A stretch of 64,000 nucleotides of DNA, taken from positions 1,984,001-2,048,000 of the forward strand of contig JAJQJQ010000005.1 in NCBI GenBank assembly GCA_028622995.1, read 5' to 3'. The position numbers were made by a program, and so were the translations under genes. Each line of letters begins with the position of its first letter. Position 1 is the first letter of the stretch. The notes under the pieces were generated by a model, which was not told the DNA's origin, did not search any database, and was given only the letters and a program-made list of their open reading frames with translations. Source of the stretch: Panagrolaimus kolymaensis. Taxonomy: Eukaryota; Nematoda; Chromadorea; Rhabditida; Panagrolaimidae. Positions 12,185 to 30,243 of the stretch are shown in pieces.

Positions 12185-13316
12185 ATCCTTTTTCCAGTTG
12201 ATGCCGTTGTTGTTAGTAATGAAGGGAATAAGTAGAAATTATAATATGCGACCCTGAAAAGAAAAAAAGGATTAGAAAGGATCTCAAATATCCAAAGAAT
12301 TTTTTGAGCAAAGTTAAACGAAAAAATGAAGCGTAAAATTTGAGTATCGAAAATGAAAAAAGCTTTGAAAAGCTTGTTTGATTGCGCGAAAATAAACGTT
12401 GGGTTACTTTCTAATTACTCAAAGAATCATTAGAAGCTTTCTAATGATCGATCAAAAAACTCACTTGTTTGTTGATGAATTGAAAAGCATTTCATAAAAC
12501 TTTTCTAACAATATCGCATAGCTTCTTATAATGTAAAACAAAAATAAGGAAGGAAAAATATTATAACGACAGACTAAAACCCTGTAATACAGAAAAGCAA
12601 AAAATTAGAAACTATTAATGAAATAGACACGACTGAGACCACGGCCTTAAAAGCTAATTTGATTGATGATTCAAACAAAAAAAAACGTTTTAATGTGTGT
12701 GAAAAAAAAAACGGAAGAAGAACCACAGAAAAATTTTATTTTTAACCAAACAAAAAAAAATTGAAGATAATCTCGTTTATAAAAAAAAAAGTATGTAAGT
12801 TTTATCTCTTTCTCTCTCTCCCAAAAATACATTTATTTATCAACAACCTATAAAGCAATTACATGCTTTATTTATGGAAGGGATATGAGAAGATAGGTAG
12901 TAGGTACATAGGGAAATGGAAAGAATTTTAAAAAAATGGTGTGTGTAATTCAAAGGCAACCAATGAATGAACAAAACAAAAAAAAAATAAATGACAAGAA
13001 GATTGCCAGAGGCAGCAGCAGCTGCAGCAAAGAGGACAGCAAAGAAGAGACTAACTTTCTGAGCAACATTGAGAATATGAACGCGCGTCGTTGTTGGCTC
13101 GTTTTTTTTTTATTGTCCTTCGTCCTTCTTTTTTTTGTTAATCTTTTTGAAAACTTCAAAAATAGGCTCATTTACCGCAAATTTTGTTGGTATCGCGTTC
13201 TCAATGTTTCATTTGAGAATCGTTTGAAAAAAAGTTATTTTTTTGAGTTGCTTGCTTGCTTTTTTTTTTAAATAAAAAACCTTTTGCAACTTTAGAAAAA
13301 GCTTCATCATTCAAAA
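12185..13316. other. Divergent intergenic region bre-4 / mrpl-20
   Basis: 1.1 kb between two diverging starts, presumably holding both promoters. A likely splice acceptor for bre-4 lies near 12254 on the minus strand. No further gene is supported; the small frames around 12936-13271 are A/T-run artefacts. Confidence 0.45.
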
Positions 13317-14113
13317 ATGAAATTAACAGAAGTTTTAAATCTTCGAAGAATTCTTAATTCATCATATCATCCATTTCATGTTATTCCAAAACCAGCTCTT
13401 TGGCCAAAAAGGGAACGTTTAAGACGATTTATTGCTGTAAGTTTATTTTTGTTCTTACTTTTCTTCTCGTTAAAGGTTAAAGTGATTGGAAACAAGATTA
13501 ACCTTCATCTGTAATTTTGAATTCTCACGATAATAATCTTCAACTTTTTTTAGTGGCAATATGGTACAAAGCGTTCAACTGTTAAAATGGGAACCCAAAC
13601 GCTAAACAAAATTTTTCATTATATGGATATGCATAGGCGAGATGAATTGAAAATGGAAATCCATGTAAGCGTTTTTTGATAATTTTACACGATGCTTAAT
13701 CTTATTCTACTATGTTTTAGTATGCTGAAACTCGTCTTATTGCTGCTCTTAAAGAACATCATATTGAATATCCTGAATTTCGCTCAAATTTGGATAAATC
13801 TCATATTTTACTTGATAATATTGTCCTCTCTCAACTTGCTATTTATGAACCTATGACTTTTAAGGTGAGTTTTTTGATTTCTAAATATTATATCCTTTTA
13901 TAAATCGTCATTTTTTAGAGTTTGATGGATTTTTCAAAGAAATTAACGGAAGTACAAGGAAAAGAATTTATTGCTGATAAGGGTGAACTTGATAATATTG
14001 AAATTTCAACAAATATTCTTCAAACCCCATTCCCAAGAAGCAAATATTATCCTCGTGGTCCAACTGAAAATCATACACATCCTCAAAGAAAATTACGAGA
14101 AGATGAATATTAA
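13317..14113 (+). CDS. mrpl-20: Mitochondrial large ribosomal subunit protein bL20m
   Basis: About 189 aa from four exons (13317-13436, 13554-13664, 13721-13864, 13919-14113). bL20 is an early-assembly rRNA-binding protein of the large subunit. The N terminus is basic and arginine-rich (ALWPKRERLRRFIAWQYG), as expected for the rRNA-binding helix, and the C-terminal domain carries the family signature VLSQLAIYEPMTFKSLM, preceded by RLIAALKEHHIEYPEF. It is longer than human MRPL20 by a C-terminal tail of about 40 residues. It runs tail-to-tail with WDR33, with only 177 bp between stop codons, so the two 3' UTRs nearly meet. AATAAA occurs near 14180. Confidence 0.9.
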
Positions 14114-14290
14114 TGTTATGCTTTAGACTTTAGTTTAGTTGTTGATTCATTAAAATATTTTGTTGTGTTATGATAGATAATAAATAAAAATGTTTACTAA
14201 ATTTTTGTACTGCTGTAGATCATAATCGTTATCTCTTTATTCAAAGTAAAAAAATAATACAAAACATTAACAAACAAAAAAACAAGAAAA

Positions 14291-17019
14291 TTAATACAGT
14301 CTTTTTGCATTTCCATTCGTTTCTTCTTCATCGAGCTTCCTTTTTCTTGAATCATTTGGAGGTATCCATGCAGGTGGTTCAACGACGGCACCGCCATCAT
14401 AATTATATGGATCAACAAATGGCACAGGAGGAGGTGGAAAAGGAGCACCAGCAAATGGAGGTGGTTGAAACCATTGTGGATCTTTGATTGGCGGTTCAGG
14501 TCCCGTTCTCCAACTTTCATTTGGTTTTGACGCTGATGGTATTTCTAATATAGTTGGAGCATTAGGTTTACCAAGAAGAGAACCTCCAGCTCGATATGCT
14601 ACTGGTTTAGGTGCGCCGAGAAGTGAAGTTGATGGACCATTTGATGGAAGACCAGGTGAAATTAAATTTGGAGGTGGAATAAAATCATCGTTTCCTTCAA
14701 CACCCGGTTTAGTCGTTGTCCATGTTCTTTCAAATTGACGTTGAGCTTTCTTTGGTGGAGGTTGTTTGATGAGAGTTCGTTTTGCACCAATGTTAGAATT
14801 CTAAAAATTAACATTACTACAAACTTGTGAATCTAAAAACTTACAAAATTCCTTGGATTATAATCATCTGGAACGACAGGTAAACCAGGAATGGATTCAG
14901 GCAATGCAGATATCTCTTTCATTTCATTCAAAACACTTTCATCAATACCTAGTCCAGGTATAATTGGACGCTCTCGATAAACGTCATCTTCTTCATATTT
15001 CACTTGATAATTATAATATTGAAAATTGTTAATTTGTTGATGATGTGATTCTTTTGCTGTTGCCATCATTCCGCTTAATTCATCTTGAGTATCACCAGGA
15101 CGATTTCTTCCCCAAAATTTTGTATTATTATCATTGGATCCAGTTGCAAGAATATGACCTAATGGATGCCAATCTAAAGCCCAAATAGCTTGATCATGTG
15201 CACCATCATAGAGTCCAAGTTCACAAAAAGGTTCAGCAAGCCAATATCCAACTGAACCATCACCACCGCCACTAACAAAAAGAGATTCATGAATTGGATG
15301 CCACGCGACTGCTAAAAAATCAAGATTGGTAAACGGTGAAGCTGAAATTAATGAAACTTACAAACAACTTCTTTTCGATGTCCTTTAAATGTAAATAATT
15401 CTGTCATCATTCGAATATCATAAAGTTTAATTAAATGATCCCGAGCTCCTGTTAATAACCAATGTCCATTTTTATTCCATTGAACTGATGTAACTGAATT
15501 CTTGTGATCATGCCTAAAAAAATAATTGGCTTTAATTTTCACACCCAACAGAATCACAAAACTTACAAAGTTGATAAACAATTTCCCGTTCTTGGATCCC
15601 ATAGTTTAACAGGTTGTTGAGAATCTCTTGAACCAGTGACTATTAAACCTTTCGTTGGATGCCAATCTATTGCTCGAACATCAGAACCATGTCCACGAAG
15701 TACTCGTTCTTCAGTACAATTTTCAAAATCAAAAATTCTTGCTGTTCCATCATCTGAAGCTGTTGCAATTTTAACACTCGTTGGTGAAAATCTAAAAGTT
15801 TAAGAATTTTATGAAAGAGAAATTGTGAAAAACAAAGTGCTTACGTTAATCCTCTCACTGGATCATCTTTATGTGCTTGAAACATGTTAACATTATTCAT
15901 ATTTGGCTGCCAATATTTAACGAAACCATTATGATCGGCTGAAGCCATAAATTGTGAATCTGGAGACCATTTGATTGCACGAATAGCAACATCATGAGCC
16001 TAAATTTTAACCATTAACTCTTCAATGAACAATCAAACTTGATTCTTACCTGTAATATAGTTTCAAAATTGAAAGCTGTGCCATTCCATAGCGTAAATTC
16101 TCCTGATGATGCACCAGTAATTAGACGTCTTCCATCGGGATTCCACTGAAAAAATTTTATGTCATTAGTTTGTTTCACGAGATTGGTTTTAAATGAATCA
16201 ACAAAAACAGTGGAAATTGCTTCATATTTATTTATTTATTTTATGACAATAACCATAAAGACACTTTGTGGGAAAAAACTATTTATTTTCATTATTACAG
16301 TAACCAAAAAAACGGGTATTTTAGTTTGCTTTGTTAATGCAATAAAAGCAGTAATTTATTGTTTCATTTACAGCTAAAGTAATTAAGGCAACAAAACCTT
16401 TTTATCAAACCATGTTACTGTGAAAATAACATGATAGCTTGCCAAAAAAGAGACACAAAAATGCAATGGGAAAGATTTTATTCAAAACCATTAAAAACCG
16501 AACTTACACAAAGAGTATAAACTGGGCATTTAACTTTATTTGTTGCAGCTCGAGAAAATCTTGTACATACACAATCTGCTGGAACATCCATCATATCAGG
16601 TACAGGTAAAACTCCATAAGATGATAACAAATGTGGATGTTGAAAATTTCTTGCATCTGAAGGATGAAGATATTTATCCTTTTCCACGGCATTTAAAGCT
16701 CCAGATGAATAATCAATATGTTTTCGAACATTAGCCACATTTTTACGCAGCCTTCTTCCAGGTCCATCAACCATTTCTTCTTCCATTTGCTGAAAATAAA
16801 AATGTTGAAATATGCGAATTGATTGGATAAATGCAAGCATAAAAAATATGAAGAAGATAAACTTACAATTTGAGGTGGTGGTTTAAATCTTGATCCAGGT
16901 CTATTATAAAATGGCACCGTCGCCACTGCAGCTTGAAGCATTGATGAAGTCGATGGTGGCGGAATAGTTAGATTTGAAGGATTAGGAAATCGAAATTGTG
17001 GCGGTTGTTGAAAATCCAT
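14291..17019 (-). CDS. pfs-2: WDR33/Pfs2-like WD40 protein, pre-mRNA 3'-end processing
   Basis: WD40 subunit of the cleavage and polyadenylation specificity factor; WDR33 contacts the AAUAAA hexamer in the nucleus. Roughly 670 aa. The proline-rich N terminus is followed by the WDR33-specific basic block [20 protein letters not shown] and then by seven WD repeats, visible as repeated GH/D...SP.....A....D motifs (for example [20 protein letters not shown] and [19 protein letters not shown]). The tail is proline-rich and disordered. It is shorter than vertebrate WDR33, whose collagen-like tail is absent. The start at 17017-17019 gives a complete N terminus. The likely poly(A) signal (AATAAA on the minus strand) is at 14236-14241, about 50 bp after the stop. 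Confidence 0.94.
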
Positions 17020-17714
17020 GGTTACAAAAACAGAAAAGTCCTAAAAAATGAAGAGGTTTAACAAATTTTAAAGCATTAATTTATGTTGAATCTACAGAAG
17101 TTTGAAGATAAAAGTAAAAACAAACCAAAAAAGGGTAAATTGGTAGCAAAAAAAAAAATACGGACTTCAAATTATTGAAAGTTGCAATAGCCAAAGACAA
17201 AAAAAAATTTGTTGGAAAAAATTCAAAGTTTCGTTTTTCTGCGAGCAGCATGCTTCAGCATAGTCAGGCTGCCCCATATAATAATAGCTTGCTTTTTTGC
17301 TTCGATAAACTAACTTTCATGAATGAACTTCATCAGCAACCATTCCATTTCCAAACAAAACAAAAAAAACTTGCTTTCAATATTTTTTTCAATTTCGATT
17401 TAAATGTTTCAGTTTAATTCCTTTTTAAATAAAACAATGTCTCAGTTCTTTCATATTTTTGTGCGTTCGGACGTCGTTTGTCAATTATTTGGTGGTTATT
17501 GGTGTTTCTCCGCCTTTTTTCTGATGCAGAAACCCCGAATTTGTGTTTTAAAAAATAGAACAAACAAAGTTAAAAAAATCCTATGACTTGTGTGAATTTT
17601 CTATTTTCGTTATTATTGTCTGTATGTAATTTGTAATATTAACGACATCGCGATTTTTTATTAATAAATATGCGAAAAACAATTACCTTTACTCAACAAT
17701 TTAGACCCAAGAAA
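17020..17714. other. Divergent promoter region pfs-2 / RING gene
   Basis: AT-rich spacer between diverging genes. An alternative in-frame ATG for the RING gene lies at 17670. No other feature was recognised. Confidence 0.4.
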
Positions 17715-18911
17715 ATGGTATTCGGCAAATTACTCAAATATTTTGGTGGAAGTGATCATTCTGTAAGTTTTTCTTCTTCTTTGAATTTTGACTCATGTAA
17801 AATATTTTTTCAACTTCTTTATTCACTCATTTTTTAGAAACAGCAACGAATAATCGAAGAAACAGAAAATGCTGATCGAATTCGAATAAGTCCTGATCCA
17901 CTTCATTGTCCAATTTGCATTACGGTATTTGGTTCTGCTCCAGCTATATTACCTTGTGGTCATACATTCTGTGTAAAATGTATTCGAACTTTAATTCAAC
18001 GTGCTATTTATGATTGTCCACCAATGAGAACACCTGTAAGTTAACCATTTCCAAAAAGGGTTTATTGGTCAATTTTTGGCTGTAATGGTTGCAATTGCAA
18101 AGAAGAGAATAATGTTATAATGGATTCTTTTTCTCGCTCACATTTTTTATTATCATGGTAAAATTTAAAACAAAGCGATTTAATCTGTGATAAAAAAAAA
18201 AGAGAACGATCGTTTGAATTTGAAATTTTTGACCCGTTTTTTACATTTGTGAATGAATGGCGTTTAAAAAATGACGGAAACGATTATTTTCAATGAATCA
18301 TAAAGTTAATTTGAGTTCGTTAAAACCTTGTTTATGTAAACGAAAATGAATTTTTTTACAAGATGATGAAAATTAGACCTTTAACAAAGGCCATTTGTAT
18401 GCATTTGTATTGGTAAAATTTCTTTAATGCATTAATCTTGGAGCTAAAATAATAACAAAGGTACCAATCGCTATTAAAATTAACGTCAAATACCCTTATT
18501 GTGTTCACATTCTTACAAATTTTTGTTTATTAACCTTGCTTCTTTTTTAGGAATTCGAATGTGCCTTATGTCGTTCAAAAGTTTCAGCTCAAATGAAAAT
18601 TTGTCGAAATTTTATTATTGAAGATATTCTAAGTACGGTTAGTATTCCACCGGATGAAATTTATAATGAAAACGAAATAGCAAAGAATTATGAAATTTTG
18701 GTGAGTTTTTTTCCATTTACTTTTCAAATCATCAATGCTTTATTTCTTCTTCTTTTTTTAGTTAAGCCGATCAAAGCAACAAATACGTGAAGTGGAAGAA
18801 AAGCTATCAAATATGAATACTCATATCAAAGTAATACAAAATCGACTTTATGGCGCTCTTGGTCTTATTGGTGGTCTATGTGCATTGGTCGTCGCAAAAA
18901 TTATTTTCTGA
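17715..18911 (+). CDS. RING-HC protein with C-terminal membrane anchor (putative E3 ligase)
   Basis: About 181 aa from four exons (17715-17762, 17838-18035, 18551-18700, 18762-18911). The C3HC4 RING finger reads CPIC-x11-C-G-H-T-F-C-x2-C and ends in CALC, with an extended spacing before the last pair; this is the fold that recruits an E2 ubiquitin-conjugating enzyme. After it comes a helical, coiled-coil-like stretch (KQQIREVEEKLSNMNTHIKV) and a C-terminal hydrophobic segment (ALGLIGGLCALVVAKIIF), so it is probably tail-anchored with the RING in the cytosol. The third intron is larger than the others (18036-18550). An in-frame ATG at 17670 would add 15 residues. I cannot assign an ortholog. 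Confidence 0.85.
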
Positions 18912-19041
18912 TACATTTATGTTACTTGATGATGATTTTGTTAATATTGTATATTCAATAGTTCTGATGATTTATTGTTTTATGGCAAAAAATACGTGTT
19001 TTGATTTTACTTTGTGCATGTAATTATAATTTTTAAAGAGA

Positions 19042-20308
19042 TTAATAAATATTGAGTTGTTTGATTGAATCTTCCAATGATAATTCTTGAATGTTTATAG
19101 CTTCTTCACGAATATCAGAATAAAGTGGACTGGATAAATATCTTTCACCAAAGCTTGCAATACTTGTAACAACTAACTTTCCTTCCATTTCGGGTAAATT
19201 TGCAACTTCAAGAGCGGCAATAACATTGGCTCCACCACTTATTCCTGAAATACGTTTTCAAGGATAAAAAAGTGGATGTTAGAGGCTTTAGTTTTTTAAA
19301 CTCCAAAAAAATTGCGAAATGATAGTTGTTGGAAGCTTTTAACGTCGAAGATTCTCCTCTTTTAGGATGAGCTTTACTTTTCTCTAACTACAATATTTAA
19401 ATATTCTAATTTTTTCTCTTGTAATTGTTTACCTGAAAGAATGCCTTCTTCTTTTGCAAGCCTTTTAGCCATTTCTATTGCATCATCAGATTTAACTTTG
19501 ATACATTTTTCAAATATTTTTTGATCCAATATTGGTGGCATAATTCCTGGCCCAATTCCTTGAATTTTATGGCATTTTATTTCTCCTCCATTAAACAAAG
19601 CTGCTTCTTCAGGTTCAACAGAAAAAATTCTAATAGTTGGATTTTTTTCTTTCAAATATTTTCCAACTCCTGTTATCGTTCCACCTGTACCTATTCCAAA
19701 AACTACCGCATCCACTTTCCCATCGGTTTGCTTCCAAATTTCAGGTCCAGTAGTTTCATAATGAATTTTGGGATTTGCTGAATTACCAAATTGATTGATA
19801 TAAAAAGAATTAGGGATGGATTTATGAATATCTTCAGCTCGTTGAATTGCTTCTTCAGCTCCTCCTGATGGATTTGTAAGGATGAGTTCAGCTCCAAATG
19901 CTCGAAGTAATGTTCGCTGAAAATGAAAATGCCTTTTTCTCGATTTTAATAAATTTTCCAAGCAAGTATTAAAGAAAACTAACTAACCCTTTCCGAACTA
20001 CACGAAGATGGCATAACAATAATAAGTTTATAACCTTTAGATGCAGCAATCATAGCTAATCCTATTCCAGTATTACCCGAAGTAACTTCAACCAAAACAT
20101 TTTTACCTGGGCTTATTTCCCCAGCTTTTTCTGCTTCATCAATCATTGATTTAGCTATTCGATCTTTTACAGAACAACCTGGATTAAAATATTCAAGTTT
20201 AATTGCAACTTTTCCTTTACAATTTTTTGTAATTTTATTTAAATATATCATTGGTGTATTTCCAATTATTTGAGTTACATCCATTCCAATTGATTGCCGA
20301 TCAGCCAT
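19042..20308 (-). CDS. Cysteine synthase / O-acetylserine (thiol) lyase family, PLP enzyme
   Basis: Fold-type II PLP enzyme of the cysteine synthase/CBS family, related to worm CYSL proteins, acting in cysteine synthesis or sulfide and cyanide handling. Seen in order: [12 protein letters not shown], the PLP-lysine block [35 protein letters not shown], phosphate-loop region [15 protein letters not shown] and, across the last intron, [18 protein letters not shown]. About 350 aa. The final exon (19042-19250 region) joins in frame at a codon for glycine and ends QLNIY. There is no CBS regulatory domain, so it is a cysteine synthase type and not full cystathionine beta-synthase. Substrate preference cannot be read off. 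Confidence 0.92.
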
Positions 20309-21136
20309 GATTTCGAAAAGCGATGAAGCTTCAAAAGCATAAAAAAAATGTTAGAAGTAAAAGAAGGCGATAATGAAAAATGACAAAATCACGAGATTGT
20401 CCTGACTGCTGAGTAACAAAAAGGTTCAACAATTCTTTTTTTACATATAAAAAAATTTTAGCCACGTTAAAACACGTAAAAAATAAAGTCAACAATAAAT
20501 AAAAGATCAAAAGAATAAGAAGAAGAAAAAAAGAAGACAAAACACTTAGACTTTTTTGTTATCAAAATTTTTTAGCCTTTTTTTTACTACTACAAACTCT
20601 AACTCTCGCTCTTAATCGTCCATAATATAAAAATGTATGACTTTCTAGTTTTCATTCTCAAACCTTCATTTTTTTATGCTTATTAATGTTTAAAATAAAT
20701 GCCAGTTGCAAAAAAAGAAAAACAAGCGTCAACATTTGTAATAATAAGCCTAAACGTTTTTCTGATAGAAAAAAAAGAAGCATGAATTTAGGTTGCTATT
20801 TTCAAAAACCAAAAACAAACTATCAGATAGCACAATAGTACCGTATAAAAGAGCTTGCCTCATTTTTGCTTTTGTGAAATCTTTATGAATTTTATTGGTC
20901 ATTCAAAGCAATAAACATAAAATAAATATTACAAATCAAACTAATTAATAAAAATCAGAAAACCAAAATGAGACCCATTTTTAGATAAATTGAAAACCTT
21001 TTTTTTATTACAAAAAAAATATATAAACAACATGAAAAATTTATTGTCAAAAATAAAAAGTTAAAAATTAAAAATTAAATTAATGTATGTGTGTGTGTTT
21101 GCTGATTCCCTGCTTGGATTGATAGATTGGATTATT
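20309..21136. other. Intergenic, nothing recognised
   Basis: AT-rich spacer upstream of the cysteine synthase gene and downstream of the MARVEL gene. No gene, repeat or RNA recognised. Confidence 0.45.
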
Positions 21137-27571
<6,435 letters not shown>

Positions 27572-30243
27572 GATTGTAAGTAATTAATTAGGTATGGTTG
27601 TTGTTGCTGTAAAAAGAAGAATTATTAAAGAAGATAATTATTCAGTAAAGTGAGCTGCTCGTTTAACTAATTTATTTTATAAATAAAGTGAGGTTATGAA
27701 AAATCAATTTAGGATGAGAGAAATATATCAAAGAAAAGTTGCAAGTTTTTTTATTGGACATCGAACTTTTTGCTCTTTTGAAATCCTTCTTTAGCATTAT
27801 TTTTTTTATGTCTTTGGGTCTTTTGTTTGCTATGATAGAGCTAAAGGTTGGGAAAATAACCTTTCACACGGATCCCCAATTTTATCGATGACTTTAAAAA
27901 AAATTTATGGGTTTTAAAGAAAAATAAATTTTTAAATCGAATAAGAAACAAGGCTTCATGAAAAAAAAGTTATTGATAAACGACAAAAGAAAAATTACAA
28001 AAAAGATAATAATCAGTCAAAATAATTTATTTGTGAATACTTTCATGGTCTTTAGAACTCAACAAAAACGTAGCTACTCACTTTTCTTTGTTTATTTAAT
28101 TCCGTCAGTCTGTCTCTTAACCTTTTAAACTCTCAGAAATTAATGCAAGATTATTTTATAAAACAAAAAAAAAATAGCAGAAAAAAGGGATGTATTATTT
28201 TTTGTTGTTGTTGCAGGAACTTTATATTTTTTTTGGAGGAGGACCAACATTATGCATGATATAAAAAAGAATATTTATAGCAGCCCAGCATCGATAAAAA
28301 GAAAAATAAGAACCCTTCTAATGTTTGCGTTTGAAGCTTTCTTCTTTTCCCTATGCTTTGTTCTTCTCCGCTTCTTCCTTTCCTCATCTCATGCAGCAAG
28401 CAAGAAGGAGGAAGCATCATCGATATATGTATCGATGACAAGTATTTTTCCATGCGTGCTTTCGTGTGTGACAAAAATAAAAACAAACGACACCTTTCCA
28501 AAAAAAAATAAAAGGTCGATGCTGAAGGAGCACACGAAAAACAAAAAAACAAAAATAGTCGAAGTTTGAAACAATCACAAAAAGGTTAGCGCTTTTTTGT
28601 AAACTCTTTTTTTCTTCTTCAAACTATGATCGCGTTTTTTGCTATTTGATTTTATGAATGTTTGAACTTATTTTAGTTTTAGTTTTTTTTAAATAATAAA
28701 TTCACTTTTTGGATGAAATTAAGCCTTTTGTTTGCTTTAATTTTAAAAACCCAAGCATTTTTGGTCTAAACTTCCCTGAAGCAAAATTGGTTTCCAAAAA
28801 AAGTAACTTATGAAGCAAAAAGTTTTTAAAACAAAGTTATAAAAATCATAATAGCTTTGTCGACAAATAAATCCTTATCGTAATTTTTTCGCTATTAATT
28901 TTTTTTGATGCGTGCCTTTTTTTTCTTTGAAAGTAAAGTGGTACGGAAGTTGGTTATTATCATTATCAAAAAAGATAGGAAAGAAAAATAATTTTTTGAT
29001 GACTAATGAAAAAAAGTGATTTTTTTGAAACTTTTTTTAGTCAAATGATTTTTAGCACTAAATTAGAAATCCACGATTAAAGATGAGAACTAAAATAGGT
29101 ATTTAATTTGGGAAATGTATCAAGTTCTTTTGCCTTAAATTTTTTAACTTATAAAGTCGATTCGCTATTATTTAAAATTCTCTGAAGCTAGATTCCAAAA
29201 TTAGATATAAAAAATTTCGCGTATTTTATGATAAACGTTTTTCAAAAAGGCTTCTAATATGCTTTACAAAACTTAATATAACATGCCAAAACAAAAAAAA
29301 AACGAGTAAAAAGTAACTATTAAAAAAGAGGTTATTTTGTAAATGTAAAAAATAATAATAAGCAAGCAGTAAAAAAAAGCTAACACTCTTCCACGTTGTT
29401 ACTATGCCAACCAAATCTCAGAAGTATATATTAGGCAATAAAATAAAACACCAAGGTTCTTATGGCTTTTACAAGAAAGAATAAAAATTATGTAAGAAGC
29501 TTGCTTGAAACCTTATAAAAGCAAAAGCAAGCAGCAAGAAAAAAAAAAGAGAAAATGTGGAATAATATTTTTAGCCAATGACTTTTTAAAAATAAAAAAG
29601 GCAAAATTAGAGAAAAATATAGAATAAAAATTGTTTTTGTTTTCAAAAGTTTCCTTTTTTAGTTGTACAATAAAAAAAACTTTTTCCACCATTGCTGATG
29701 CTGTTAATGCTTGTTGTTTGCCTGCCTAATGCTTGACGTAACAACAACAAAATGTGATGAGGAAAGAATATGGATGGATGTGTTAGCAAACGAACGAGGA
29801 GAGAAAGGGAATGATAAGAACTGTTTGTGTGTGATGAGAGAGATAGAAAAAAAATATGGTTGTTTGGTTAGTTTTAATTTTTTAGTTTTGTCATTTTATT
29901 GATTCAATCAATGATGAATGTGTATGAATGATAAATAATGTTGAGGAACACAGCAGCTTAAAAAATATGGGAATGGTCTTTTAATTTTATTGGAAACAAA
30001 ATACAAAATATCACTCCAAATAAAAAAAACTTTCCATACACAGAAATAACAATTTGTGTCCTGCTTGCTTATATGCATCCATGTTCGCCATGGTCTTTAA
30101 AAGTTTGCTAATGTCAGTAGATTTTTTATAATTGCTAATTTAAAAACAAACAAAGAATAACCAGTATATTAAATAAGTTCGCATTTAAGGCAAGAGGCAA
30201 AATAACACAATAATAACAACAATAAAATAAAGCTATTTTTTCT
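27572..30243. other. 2.7 kb gene-free region
   Basis: Upstream of the MARVEL gene and downstream of the RdRP gene. Very AT-rich with many A and T runs. The short open frames have no intron signals, domains or homology that I recognise. It could hold distal regulatory sequence; nothing specific is seen. Confidence 0.45.

Noticed and set aside
17670..17714. Upstream in-frame ATG for the RING protein
   Set aside because: Sequence CTCAACAATTTAG before 17704 looks like an acceptor, so the ATG at 17715 is preferred; the longer form cannot be excluded.
28250..28574. Long open frames on both strands near 28.3 kb
   Set aside because: Low-complexity composition, overlapping on both strands, no intron signals or family resemblance.
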